This document shows positions 33,478-41,982 of a DNA stretch of 42,927 bases, piece by piece. Position numbers and translations under genes: made by a program. A model generated the notes under the pieces. The model worked only from the letters and a program-made list of their open reading frames with translations, searched no databases and had not been told where the DNA came from. The DNA comes from Clostridiales bacterium UBA4698. Its GTDB lineage: Bacteria; Bacillota; Clostridia; TANB77; UBA1234. The stretch covers positions 1 through 42,927 of the forward strand of contig DHKI01000030.1 of NCBI GenBank assembly GCA_002404755.1. The letters run 5' to 3'. Numbering within the stretch: position 1 is the first letter of the stretch; every line of letters starts with the position of its first letter.

Positions 33478-34374
33478 CTAAACGTCCAAATATTTATTCA
33501 TAGACATTGTGCTTCCAAAGATACCAATACCTGTACCAATTATAACTAACATAAGTCTTAAATTAGGCAATATGTTTTCTAGCGTCATGTACTTGTAACT
33601 TGCTCTTCTTCCTATCATCCCTATAATAGGATTGTAACAAATTCTAACTAATAAAATAACAATTAAAACTGCTACCAATGACATTATAACGCCTTCAATT
33701 GCAAATGGCATTTTTACGAATGTATCTTTTGCTCCTACATATTTCATGATAGAAATTTCTTTTCTTCTTGCATAAAGCATAAGTTTCATTGTATTTACCA
33801 TTAGGAAAACAGAAAGTTCTATTATTAGAATCATAGCTGTTATGGCAATAATCTTTGTTGATTGTGCCTCCTTTATAGCCTTTTCTGCACTCTCACTCAC
33901 AACCACATCGTTTTCATTCTTGCCAACACCATCAGAATTCCTTAGCATACTAATTATTTCATCTTGTGCCTCTAGTGTTTCAAAAGTCACTTTAAAATAC
34001 GGTTGATAAATTTCCTTTAATTGTTCTTCAGTGTATCCTGAAACAAGTATGCTCTTTATTTCGCCCGCCTTCTTTATAGCCTCATCTTGAGAAACATATT
34101 CAACTTTTTTTACGCCTTGCATCCCAGTCAATCTTGTTTTAATAGTGTTAACTTCATCTTCTGTCACATCTATATCTAGGTATGCCATTATTTTTGAACT
34201 TGCCTCTTGCTTTTGCTCTATGATAGAATTTGCATTAACTAATACCATATATCCACACGCAACAATAAGCATAGTTGCAAACATTGTGCTGATTGAAATA
34301 AGAACATTTTTCATATTCTTTTTCATACTTTCAAAAGCTTCAAAAAACCAGTAACTAATTGTACCTATGTTCAT
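33478..34374 (-). CDS. ftsX: Cell division protein FtsX
   Basis: 298 residues, the membrane half of the FtsEX complex. Four membrane segments are visible: one near residue 25-50, then three after about 175, with the family turn MLYARRKEISIMKYVGAKDTF cut by segment ends and the extracellular domain (about 55-170) between. ATG at 34374 has AAGAAAGGTG before it and overlaps the end of ftsE by 20 bases, which suggests coupled translation. Confidence 0.92.
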   Translation of the reverse strand: MNIGTISYWFFEAFESMKKNMKNVLISISTMFATMLIVACGYMVLVNANSIIEQKQEASSKIMAYLDIDVTEDEVNTIKTRLTGMQGVKKVEYVSQDEAIKKAGEIKSILVSGYTEEQLKEIYQPYFKVTFETLEAQDEIISMLRNSDGVGKNENDVVVSESAEKAIKEAQSTKIIAITAMILIIELSVFLMVNTMKLMLYARRKEISIMKYVGAKDTFVKMPFAIEGVIMSLVAVLIVILLVRICYNPIIGMIGRRASYKYMTLENILPNLRLMLVIIGTGIGIFGSTMSMNKYLDV

Positions 34375-35050
34375 TACTATACACACCTTTCTTAATGTCA
34401 CTGCAAACTGTTCCATTTTCAATTGCAATAACTCTTTTTTGCATCTTGTCTACAATCTCCTTAGCGTGTGTTGCAACAACAACTGTAGTACCTCTTCTAT
34501 TTATATCATTTAGCAAAGACATTATCTCCCATGCTGTATCTGGGTCAAGGTTACCTGTTGGCTCGTCCGCAATAAGCATCATAGGATTGTTTACAATTGC
34601 TCTGGCAACTGCAACTCTTTGTTGCTCACCACCTGACAATTCATCAGGATACATCTTCGCTTTGTTTAATAATCCAACTAGAGACAAAACTGTAGGTACT
34701 TGTCTCTTTATAGCACTAGACCTCGCACCTATAACTCTCATAGCATACGCAACGTTTTCATATATTGTTCTATCAGGCAAAAGTCTAAAATCTTGAAAGA
34801 CTATCCCCATTTTTCTTCTTAGCAATGGGACTTTATTTTTAGGAATTTTAGTAATATCCTTTCCGTTTATATAAATACTGCCAGACGTAGGTTCAACCTC
34901 TTTTAGTAGCATTTTCATAAGCGTAGATTTTCCACATCCACTTGGTCCAACTATAAAAGCAAACTCACCTTTTTCTATTTCAAGTGTAGTGTGTTTTACG
35001 GCTTCAATTCCTGTGCCATATGTTTTACACACATCATCAAAAATAATCAT
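34355..35050 (-). CDS. ftsE: Cell division ATPase FtsE
   Basis: A 231-residue ABC ATPase with P-loop GPSGCGKSTLMK (about 36), the Q-loop after FQDFRLLPD, the signature LSGGEQQRVAVARAI (about 138), Walker B MLIADEPTGNLDP and the switch histidine in VVATHAKEI. Together with FtsX it controls wall hydrolases. First gene of the three-gene operon with its own promoter. Confidence 0.95.
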   Translation of the reverse strand: MIIFDDVCKTYGTGIEAVKHTTLEIEKGEFAFIVGPSGCGKSTLMKMLLKEVEPTSGSIYINGKDITKIPKNKVPLLRRKMGIVFQDFRLLPDRTIYENVAYAMRVIGARSSAIKRQVPTVLSLVGLLNKAKMYPDELSGGEQQRVAVARAIVNNPMMLIADEPTGNLDPDTAWEIMSLLNDINRRGTTVVVATHAKEIVDKMQKRVIAIENGTVCSDIKKGVYSNEHRYN

Positions 35051-35157
35051 TTAAATCCTCCCAGGGATTGCAATTTCAATATTTATTGCAAACTTACAAT
35101 ATACAAATTCTCACTATTTCTAATTATATTTCATCTTGAAAATCTATATTCACCTAA

Positions 35158-35186
35158 ATTATAACAATAAAGGAAAATAAAATCAA
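35158..35186 (-). promoter_or_regulatory. Promoter of the ftsEX operon
   Basis: TTGATT (35181-35186), 17 bases, TATAAT (35158-35163) on the minus strand. The leader is about 100 bases. Confidence 0.7.
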
Positions 35187-35268
35187 CTGTTGATTATGTG
35201 AATTTTTTCTAAAAAGCCTTCAAGTTTCCATAATATTTCAAACTTCACTCATGATATTTTTCACAACC

Positions 35269-35317
35269 AAAAAATCCCAATATCCTAGAATTTATTTTTT
35301 CTAAGAAATTGGGATTT
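35269..35317 (-). terminator. Terminator after pilin 6
   Basis: A long interrupted stem (about 35269-35290 with 35299-35317) with outer AAAATCCCAAT/ATTGGGATTTT fully paired and a T run on the minus strand. Confidence 0.75.
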
Positions 35318-35339
35318 TCGTTATATATTCAAATCATGA

Positions 35340-35753
35340 TTAATGCACTTGTTGCATATAATAATTACCTATTGCTGTACTTTCTGTGCCACTTGTTGGA
35401 GCTCCACCTTGTGCATTTCCATCTGAATTAGCTGATTGAAAGAACATCACTGCCCAGTTACATATTGTAACTGCTCCTGCAATTATAATTGCACCAATTA
35501 CATAATTAATGCTTGCTTTCTTTAATTCTGCTTTCTCATTCGCCGCAGCACCTACATATTTAATTCCTATGTATATAAGCATGCCAATTGCTATTGCATA
35601 GCCTATCCACTGAATCGCACCCAATATAGTTTGCACCATATCTTCGGTTCCTTGTGGTGCAGAAGGCTGTGGGTCCATTGGAGTAAAGGCAAACACTAGA
35701 CTTGGAACTAATAATAATGCAACAGTTGTCAATATCGCTATATATTTTTTCAT
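35340..35753 (-). CDS. VirB2/TrbC-like pilin 6, remote locus
   Basis: 137 residues. It has a signal peptide (to about 22), a Pro-rich start (TPMDPQPSAPQGTED), the hairpin TILGAIQWIGYAIAIGMLI, then YVGAAANEKAELKK and YVIGAIIIAGAVTICNW, and a 28-residue Gly/Ser/Gln-rich C-terminal tail missing in the other pilins. It lies 8 kb from the other pilin genes, between ftsE and the transketolase genes, with a consensus promoter and own terminator. This suggests separate regulation or a different pilus type. Confidence 0.85.
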   Translation of the reverse strand: MKKYIAILTTVALLLVPSLVFAFTPMDPQPSAPQGTEDMVQTILGAIQWIGYAIAIGMLIYIGIKYVGAAANEKAELKKASINYVIGAIIIAGAVTICNWAVMFFQSANSDGNAQGGAPTSGTESTAIGNYYMQQVH

Positions 35754-35791
35754 ATTATCACTCTCCTCGCAAAACTCACTCTATTGTTATC

Positions 35792-35820
35792 ATTATAGCA
35801 CATTTATGGCATTTTGCCAA
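35792..35820 (-). promoter_or_regulatory. Promoter of pilin 6
   Basis: TTGGCA (35815-35820), 17 bases, TATAAT (35792-35797) on the minus strand. The -35 box lies just inside the intergenic gap after the transketolase gene. Confidence 0.8.
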
Positions 35821-35824
35821 TATG

Positions 35825-36751
35825 CTACATATTGCAATATTTTTCAACAGTTCTAGTAATACTCTCACTATCTATTCCGTAATATTTCATAAGTTCGTCC
35901 CATTTGCCTGATTGTCCAAACTCATCTCTTATCCCTATTCTTATAACTCTCTTAGGAAACTTTTCAGATAGTAATTCGCAAACAGCTCCACCAAGACCAC
36001 CTATTATGCTATGGTCTTCAACCGTGAATATAGCCTTACTTTCCTTCGCAGCTCTTAGTATTGTTTCTTCGTCCAACGGTTTAATTGTGTGAACATCTAG
36101 GACTCTTACATTTATTTCTTTTTCTTTTAATTCTTTTTGTGCCTTTAAGCTTTCTGCAACTGTTACGCCTGTTGCAATAATCGTCGCATCATTTCCATCA
36201 CCATGTTGAACCGCTTTTCCAAATTCGAAATTTACTGATGGAGCATATATCTCTTCCACTTTAGGTCTTGTTAATCTAATATAAACAGGTCCATTTAACT
36301 TTGATGCCTCTCTAACAATCCATTTAGTTTCCGTATCATCGCAAGGAGAAAATACCGTTAAATTTGGTATCGCCCTCATTAATGCTATATCTTCCAAAGC
36401 TTGGTGTGATGCTCCATCTTCCCCTACAGTAATACCAGCATGAGTCGCTGCAATTTTTACATTAAGTTTTGAATAACAAACACCATTCCTTATTTGATCG
36501 TATGCACGCCCACTTGCAAATATAGCAAATGTACTTGCAAATGGTATTTTTCCGCCAATAGCTAGTCCTGTGGCCGTTCCTATCATATCTTGTTCGGCAA
36601 TTCCCATATCAAAAAATCTTTCTGGAAAAGTGTTCTTAAATTCGACCGTTTTAGTTGCTGTAGCTAGATCTGCATCCAACACAACAATGTTAGTATTCTC
36701 TTTCCCAAGTTCCAACAAAGCCTCACCATAACTATCTCTTGTAGCCTTCAT
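35825..36751 (-). CDS. Transketolase, C-terminal subunit
   Basis: 308 residues with the pyrimidine-binding domain (the GIAEQDMIGTATGLA segment near 54 holds the Glu that activates thiamine diphosphate) and the C-terminal transketolase domain (VLDVHTIKPLDEETI). Together with the gene upstream it forms a two-subunit transketolase moving two-carbon units between sugar phosphates in the pentose phosphate pathway. The split form is common in Clostridia and archaea. Confidence 0.92.
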   Translation of the reverse strand: MKATRDSYGEALLELGKENTNIVVLDADLATATKTVEFKNTFPERFFDMGIAEQDMIGTATGLAIGGKIPFASTFAIFASGRAYDQIRNGVCYSKLNVKIAATHAGITVGEDGASHQALEDIALMRAIPNLTVFSPCDDTETKWIVREASKLNGPVYIRLTRPKVEEIYAPSVNFEFGKAVQHGDGNDATIIATGVTVAESLKAQKELKEKEINVRVLDVHTIKPLDEETILRAAKESKAIFTVEDHSIIGGLGGAVCELLSEKFPKRVIRIGIRDEFGQSGKWDELMKYYGIDSESITRTVEKYCNM

Positions 36752-36788
36752 AACATACTCCTTTCAACATACATTTTATAGTACTAGC

Positions 36789-37577
36789 TTATTCAAGCTC
36801 GCTAATTGCCATTTCGTATTCTTCTTTTTTAGGAGCCTTTCCATGCCATTCACATTTATTTTCCATAAAAGAAACGCCTTTTCCTTTTATGGTGTTTGCA
36901 ATTATCATAGAAGGTTTATCTTGTTGTTTTGCACTTTTTACAGCAGATATAATTTCATTAAAATCGTGTCCATTTATTTCTTGAACATAAAAGCCAAATG
37001 CTTCAAACTTTTCTTTTACAGGTGCAATTCTCATTACCTCATCATTAGTTCCATCAATTTGAAGTCTATTATAATCGAGAAAAGCAATTAAATTATTTAT
37101 TTTATAATGACTAGCTGTCATCGCAGCTTCCCAAATTTGTCCTTCGTCAATTTCGCCATCTCCTAATATTGCATAAACATAGTTATTTTTATTATCCATT
37201 TTAAATGCCAAAGCTATGCCATTAGCGATAGAAAGCCCCTGGCCAAGTGAACCACTACTTGCATCAACACCTGGAGTTTTCAAACAAGATGGATGTCCTT
37301 GTAATCTGCTATTTAGCTTTCTAAAAGTAGCTAATTCTTCTTTTGGAAAGAATCCCACCTCTGCTAGAGTTGCATAAAGAGCCGCAGAAGCATGTCCTTT
37401 CGAAAGCACAACCTTGTCGCCTTCATTTATTAGATTAAAATATATAGCAACTAAAATATCAGCACATGATAACGCACCGCCAACATGACCTGAACTTGCG
37501 TTATACACTTGAAATAATATATTTCTCCTTATCTCTTTTGAAATATTTTCTAACTCTGGAACAGACTTTGTAACCAT
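36789..37577 (-). CDS. Transketolase, N-terminal subunit
   Basis: 262 residues with the diphosphate-binding domain: SSGHVGGALSCADILVA near the start, VLSKGHASAALYA, and the thiamine-binding motif GDGEIDEGQIWEA ending with NLIAFLDYN. It precedes the C-terminal subunit by 37 bases on one transcript. Confidence 0.92.
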   Translation of the reverse strand: MVTKSVPELENISKEIRRNILFQVYNASSGHVGGALSCADILVAIYFNLINEGDKVVLSKGHASAALYATLAEVGFFPKEELATFRKLNSRLQGHPSCLKTPGVDASSGSLGQGLSIANGIALAFKMDNKNNYVYAILGDGEIDEGQIWEAAMTASHYKINNLIAFLDYNRLQIDGTNDEVMRIAPVKEKFEAFGFYVQEINGHDFNEIISAVKSAKQQDKPSMIIANTIKGKGVSFMENKCEWHGKAPKKEEYEMAISELE

Positions 37578-37588
37578 ATATTCCTCCT

Positions 37589-38441
37589 TTATCCAACATT
37601 GAAACCTTCTCCAATTGCCTCTGTAACAGTTGTTACTATTGTGAAAGATTTGTCATCAACACTTTTCACAATCTGTTTTAATTTTGGTATTTCTTTATGA
37701 TTTACGACGCAAAGCAAAATATATCTTTCCTTATTTGTATACGTTCCAACTGCATTAACCTTAGTTGAAGTTCTTTTTATTTCTTGATGTATTAAATCTG
37801 AAATTTCATCTGGTTTCTCGGTTATTATAAATACTGCTTTTGCATAGTCAACACCCTCTAGAATCAGATTTAAAACCTTAGTCATAACAAATACTGCGAC
37901 AACTGAATAAAGTGCGATTTCTATACTTCCAAACGCAATTGCAAGGGTTATTATTACAATGCCATCAACCATCAAAAGGATATTTCCTAAATTCATATAT
38001 GGCTTTTTAATATGAACCACCTTTGCAATCAAATCTGTTCCACCAGTTGAACCACCAGCTCTGTATGTAAGAGCTATACCAATTCCAGAAACAACGCCAC
38101 CATATAATGCTGCAAGCATAAAATCACTTGTTAGAGAACCAAGCATTCCGCCTATACTAATTCCGACAGAACATCCAACCATACCTATAAAACTTTTAAA
38201 GCTATAGTTAAAACCAACAACTTTCCAAGTGATCAAAAAAGCAGGTATATTTATTAAGAAAATTCCAATATCAGCTGGTATATTAAACAAGTAATACATT
38301 ATAGTAGCTATCCCGTGAAAAGCCACCTGTAGAAATCTTAACCGGCAAAAGTATAGAGCCAACACTTATTCCTAACATTAAACTTCCTATTACTAGCATA
38401 ATATAGTTTAACACTTCTTTTAATTTTGGATTATTTTTCAT
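37589..38441 (-). CDS. YitT family membrane protein with CGGG +1 frameshift
   Basis: YitT/DUF2179 membrane proteins have five or six membrane segments and a soluble C-terminal domain. Here the start (ATG at 38441 after GAGGTGA; MKNNPKLKEVLNYIML, then a second hydrophobic stretch and KISTGGFS) and the rest (IATIMYYLFNIPADI onward, with AGGSTGGTDLIA and the C-terminal DUF2179 part) are in different frames. The junction is TTT TCA CGGG ATA, with the quadruplet at 38312-38315. YitT proteins have Gly-Gly-x-Ser/Thr-Gly here, so CGGG as one Gly restores a normal protein of 283 residues. Without the shift translation stops at 52 residues. Neighbouring genes of the operon are intact. Confidence 0.85.
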
Positions 38442-38458
38442 CATTCACCTCTATATAA

Positions 38459-39550
38459 TTAGTCATCTAACTCTTTTATAATTTTATCTAACACTTCTCT
38501 TCCCATTCTTGAAAATTCAACCGTTTTTTCTTTGTAATTAACACTATTATCTTTCATGAAACTATCTACTTTTTCAAGAATTTTTTCAACTGAAATATTC
38601 TCATATGTGCAAACCGGAGTCATATTTATCATTTCTAAAAATCCATCAATTTTAGGCTCATAAGAAATTCCTATTGTTGGCACATCCATCAAGGCAGAAA
38701 ACACTAGAGCGTGCAATCTTACGCCTATATTAACATCCATAAGTCCCATAGTTCCCAATATCTCAGATGGCAAATATCTATTTGGTATTAAAACGGTTTT
38801 ATCTTCATGTTTCATTTTATGCATTATAATCTTACTTATTTCCGCATCCTTTGGTTTATGAAATGGGAAAAATACTATTCTCGCATTGTATTTTTCAACT
38901 AACTTATCTGCAAGCTCTGCGAATAAATCCGTTCTATCCTTGTCTTTCCATTCTCTTACCGAAAAACCAATAAGCTTTTCTCCTTCAACATGATTGTGAA
39001 CATTATCATTCAATATTTTTAGAGAACGCTCCTTAGCTGGTGGTTTCATCATGAAAATCATATCTGAGGAAAGTACCATTTTTTCTTCTTTTATCCCCAT
39101 CTCTTTCGCATAATCATATGCTTGTTTATCTCTTAATGCAACCAATTTCACATTTTTATTATTTAGTGTTCTCTTAGTCATCCATCTATAAAATTTTGTG
39201 TTTATTGGACCCATACCTTGGTATGCAATACACACTTTCTTCCCCATAAGTAAAGCAAGCTTTACAATTCCAAGATAATACCAAATACTCTTTTTGCTTG
39301 TAATATCTTGAAATAATGTACCTCCGCCACTTACTAATATATCTGTATTTTTAATAGCTTTTACGATACTAAAAAAATTATACCTATCGTATGCTTCCAC
39401 ATTGTATAACTCTTTTGTTCTATCCGGATTTGAAGACAATACCACTAATCTATAATTTTTCTTTGCGAGCTCAATTGACATTGTCTCTATCATAGCTTCA
39501 TCACCAGTATTATTAAATCCATAATAACCTGAAATAAGTACACCCTTCAT
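38459..39550 (-). CDS. csaB: Polysaccharide pyruvyl transferase CsaB
   Basis: 363 residues of the CsaB family, which adds pyruvate ketals to cell-wall polysaccharide and so makes the anchor for S-layer homology domains. Visible are the start LISGYYGFNNTGDEAMIETM, ILVSGGGTLFQD, AYQGMGPI and the C-terminal VRLHALVFSALMDVPTIGI with a conserved His. The ATG at 39550 is preceded by GGGGGAT; an in-frame GTG upstream overlaps this site. It follows rnc by about 25 bases. Confidence 0.9.
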   Translation of the reverse strand: MKGVLISGYYGFNNTGDEAMIETMSIELAKKNYRLVVLSSNPDRTKELYNVEAYDRYNFFSIVKAIKNTDILVSGGGTLFQDITSKKSIWYYLGIVKLALLMGKKVCIAYQGMGPINTKFYRWMTKRTLNNKNVKLVALRDKQAYDYAKEMGIKEEKMVLSSDMIFMMKPPAKERSLKILNDNVHNHVEGEKLIGFSVREWKDKDRTDLFAELADKLVEKYNARIVFFPFHKPKDAEISKIIMHKMKHEDKTVLIPNRYLPSEILGTMGLMDVNIGVRLHALVFSALMDVPTIGISYEPKIDGFLEMINMTPVCTYENISVEKILEKVDSFMKDNSVNYKEKTVEFSRMGREVLDKIIKELDD

Positions 39551-39574
39551 ATTATCCCCCACGTCTAATATTAT

Positions 39575-40231
39575 TTATTTTAATGCTTCTCTTGCAGCTT
39601 CCATTTCCGCTTCTTTCTTATTTTTGCCTTCGCCTCTACCCATAAATTTATCATTGCAATATACTTCTGCAACAAAAACTTTATTATGCTCAGGACCTTT
39701 CGAGCCACAAATCTTGTACTCTATTTTAACGTCACCATTAACTTGCAATTTTTCTTGTAGCTTTGTCTTATAATCCTTATTTCCATTCTTTATACAAGTT
39801 TCTACTTGCTTTGAAATATGGTCTATTATAAATTCTTTCACTGGCTCAAGACCGCCATCTAAAAAGATGGCTCCAATTATTGCCTCGACTGCGTCCGCCA
39901 AAATTGATGATCTATATCTTCCTTCGTTCTTAGCTTCGCATTTTCCAACTTTCAAAAAATCACTAAAACCGTAATTATTCGCAAAACTTGCAAGAGATTC
40001 TTCGCAAACAGAATAAGCTCTAGCTTTAGTCATTTCTCCTTCTGCTAAATAAGGATAGTTTATATAAATATACTCGCTCGCAACAAGTTCCAAAACAGCA
40101 TCTCCAAGATACTCTATTCGCTCATTATAATATTCTATATCGTTTTCATGAGCATATGAACTATGAGTTATCGCTATATCCAGCAACTCCTTATTTTTAA
40201 ATTTATATTTTATAATATCTTCTATATTCAT
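39575..40231 (-). CDS. rnc: Ribonuclease III
   Basis: 218 residues. The catalytic helix NERIEYLGDAVLELV and the second acidic site DAVEAIIGAIFLDGG define the nuclease domain; a double-stranded RNA binding domain follows (from about 145: YKTKLQEKLQ, then GEGKNKKEAEMEAAREAL). It processes ribosomal RNA precursors and structured transcripts. The ATG at 40231 fits the AGGAAGAGTAGGT leader better than one six codons upstream. Confidence 0.94.
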   Translation of the reverse strand: MNIEDIIKYKFKNKELLDIAITHSSYAHENDIEYYNERIEYLGDAVLELVASEYIYINYPYLAEGEMTKARAYSVCEESLASFANNYGFSDFLKVGKCEAKNEGRYRSSILADAVEAIIGAIFLDGGLEPVKEFIIDHISKQVETCIKNGNKDYKTKLQEKLQVNGDVKIEYKICGSKGPEHNKVFVAEVYCNDKFMGRGEGKNKKEAEMEAAREALK

Positions 40232-40273
40232 ACCTACTCTTCCTTTCATGGAATTATTATTTCACATAAGTTA

Positions 40274-40315
40274 AAAACGTTCCATAACAAACTATATATC
40301 GTTATGGAACGTTTT
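40274..40315 (-). terminator. Terminator between acpP and rnc
   Basis: A perfect 15-bp inverted repeat (40274-40288 and 40301-40315) with flanking A/T runs. It ends the plsX-acpP transcript. Confidence 0.85.
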
Positions 40316-40329
40316 AATTCTTTTTTTAA

Positions 40330-40578
40330 TTAAGCTTTTTTGTTGGCAGCTTTTATATATTCAACTACGTCTCCAACAGTTGTTATTTTCTCAGCTTCGC
40401 TATCTGGAATTTGTAAATCAAATTCTTCTTCTAAAGCCATAATAAGTTCAACTATATCTAAAGAATCAGCACCTAAATCATCAATGAATGATGTTTCTAA
40501 TTTTATTGCATCTTCCTCAACTGCTAATTGCTCTATTATAACCTCTTTAACTTTTTCTAAAATTGCATCTGGATTCAT
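40330..40578 (-). CDS. acpP: Acyl carrier protein
   Basis: 82 residues with the phosphopantetheine serine in DDLGADSLDIVELIMALE. It carries acyl chains in fatty acid synthesis. It follows plsX by 112 bases and is ended by the hairpin at 40274-40315. Confidence 0.96.
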   Translation of the reverse strand: MNPDAILEKVKEVIIEQLAVEEDAIKLETSFIDDLGADSLDIVELIMALEEEFDLQIPDSEAEKITTVGDVVEYIKAANKKA

Positions 40579-40690
40579 CCAAATGACCCCCCTTCACTTT
40601 TTGTGTTTAATCACTCTATAATTTAACTCTAGTATATGTTTTATAAATTGTCAACTACTTTTTTTCTTTGAAATTTTATTATATGCATTT

Positions 40691-41737
40691 TTACGCTTTT
40701 CTAGGCTCCATCTTGCTGATTTTTGAATCTTCATAAATACTTTTTTCTATTGATTCTACAACATTATTTTTAGCAAAATTTTCAGCTTGAATCAATGTAA
40801 ATTTAACTATTTTAGCATTAGCTGTACCATGACATTTTACCATTGGTTTTTTTACGCCTAAAAGCAAAGCACCACCATACTCGCTATAGTCCATTCTCTT
40901 TTTAAATCTTTTAAGTGCTGGTTTCAATAGGACTGCTAGAAATTTTGTCCACGCATTTTTCATAAGTTCTTCTTTTAAAAGTTTAGTAACCATTGCACCA
41001 ATGCCTTCGGTTGTTTTAAGTGCGACATTTCCTGTAAAGCCATCCGTTACAACAACATTTACCAATCCATCAAACATATCTCTGCCTTCAATGTTTCCAT
41101 AGAAATTAACATCAGAATCCTCAGACAATCTTTCAAAAGACTCTTTCATTAATTCGTTCCCTTTACCTTCTTCTGCCCCAATGTTTAAAAGTCCAACTTT
41201 TGGATCTTCTATATGCATAACATTCTTCATGTATATTTGACCCATCTTTGCAAATTGTAACAAATTTATAGGCCTGCAGTTTGTATTGGCACCACTATCT
41301 ATAAGCATAAAACCTTTTCCGTTATATGTTGGAAGTATTGGACAAAGTGCTGGTCTATCTATACCTTTAATTCTTCCAACCAAAAGAAGCCCACCTGCCA
41401 TAAACGCACCTGTACTTCCTGCAGAAACAAAAGCATCTCCCTCGCCATTTTTTAACATGTTAAAAGCCACAACCATTGACGAATCCTTTTTCTTTTTTAT
41501 AGCTTCTGTTGGTGACTCGCAATTTTCAATAACTTCCTCTGCATTTTTTATAGAAAGCCTTGGACTAACTTCCTTTATGTCATCTTTTCCGTAAAACTCT
41601 TTTATTTTCTGATTAATTAATTCTTCTTTACCAATAAGAACAATTTCCGATTCAAGTTCATCGATTGCATTAACTGAGCCCTTAATAATTTCATCTGGAC
41701 TGTTGTCTCCACCCATCGCATCAATTAAAATTTTCAT
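40691..41737 (-). CDS. plsX: Phosphate acyltransferase PlsX
   Basis: 348 residues of the PlsX family, which makes acyl phosphate from acyl-ACP for phosphatidic acid synthesis. Signatures are IDAMGGDNSPDEIIKG at the start, VSAGSTGAFMAGG, LIDSGANTNCRP and VVVTDGFTGNVALKT. AAGAAAGGAAG precedes ATG. Its position before acpP is the usual one in Firmicutes. Confidence 0.95.
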   Translation of the reverse strand: MKILIDAMGGDNSPDEIIKGSVNAIDELESEIVLIGKEELINQKIKEFYGKDDIKEVSPRLSIKNAEEVIENCESPTEAIKKKKDSSMVVAFNMLKNGEGDAFVSAGSTGAFMAGGLLLVGRIKGIDRPALCPILPTYNGKGFMLIDSGANTNCRPINLLQFAKMGQIYMKNVMHIEDPKVGLLNIGAEEGKGNELMKESFERLSEDSDVNFYGNIEGRDMFDGLVNVVVTDGFTGNVALKTTEGIGAMVTKLLKEELMKNAWTKFLAVLLKPALKRFKKRMDYSEYGGALLLGVKKPMVKCHGTANAKIVKFTLIQAENFAKNNVVESIEKSIYEDSKISKMEPRKA

Positions 41738-41929
41738 ATGTACTTCCTTTCTTTAAAGTAGTATCATTCTAATGTATATGATACCTCCACCACATACATA
41801 ACAAAAATTATATTACATTAAAATTTAAAATGCAATAATAATTGATAGACTAACTGGTCATTTTCTCGCACGTAACTTAACAAGTATCCCTTTGATTATC
41901 TCAAAGTCAAGTCGTAAATTAATAAAAAA

Positions 41930-41954
41930 GAAGCATTCTTTAAAAGAATGCTTC
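41930..41954 (-). terminator. Terminator after tuf
   Basis: GAAGCATTCTT (41930-41940) and its complement (41944-41954) with a 3-base loop and a T run on the minus strand. Confidence 0.9.
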
Positions 41955-41982
41955 CTAAAAATATCTATCTTAAATTTTAAAA

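Noticed and set aside
35825..37577. A transketolase gene broken in two
   Set aside because: Each half has its own start, ribosome site and complete domains. The two-subunit form is normal in many anaerobes.
38305..38325. Sequencing error or plain pseudogene as the explanation of the frameshifts
   Set aside because: Not excluded, but less likely. Both breaks fall on the only in-frame CGG triplets of the AT-rich genes, both need Gly, and a tRNA with the matching four-base anticodon is present. Neither gene shows a second lesion.
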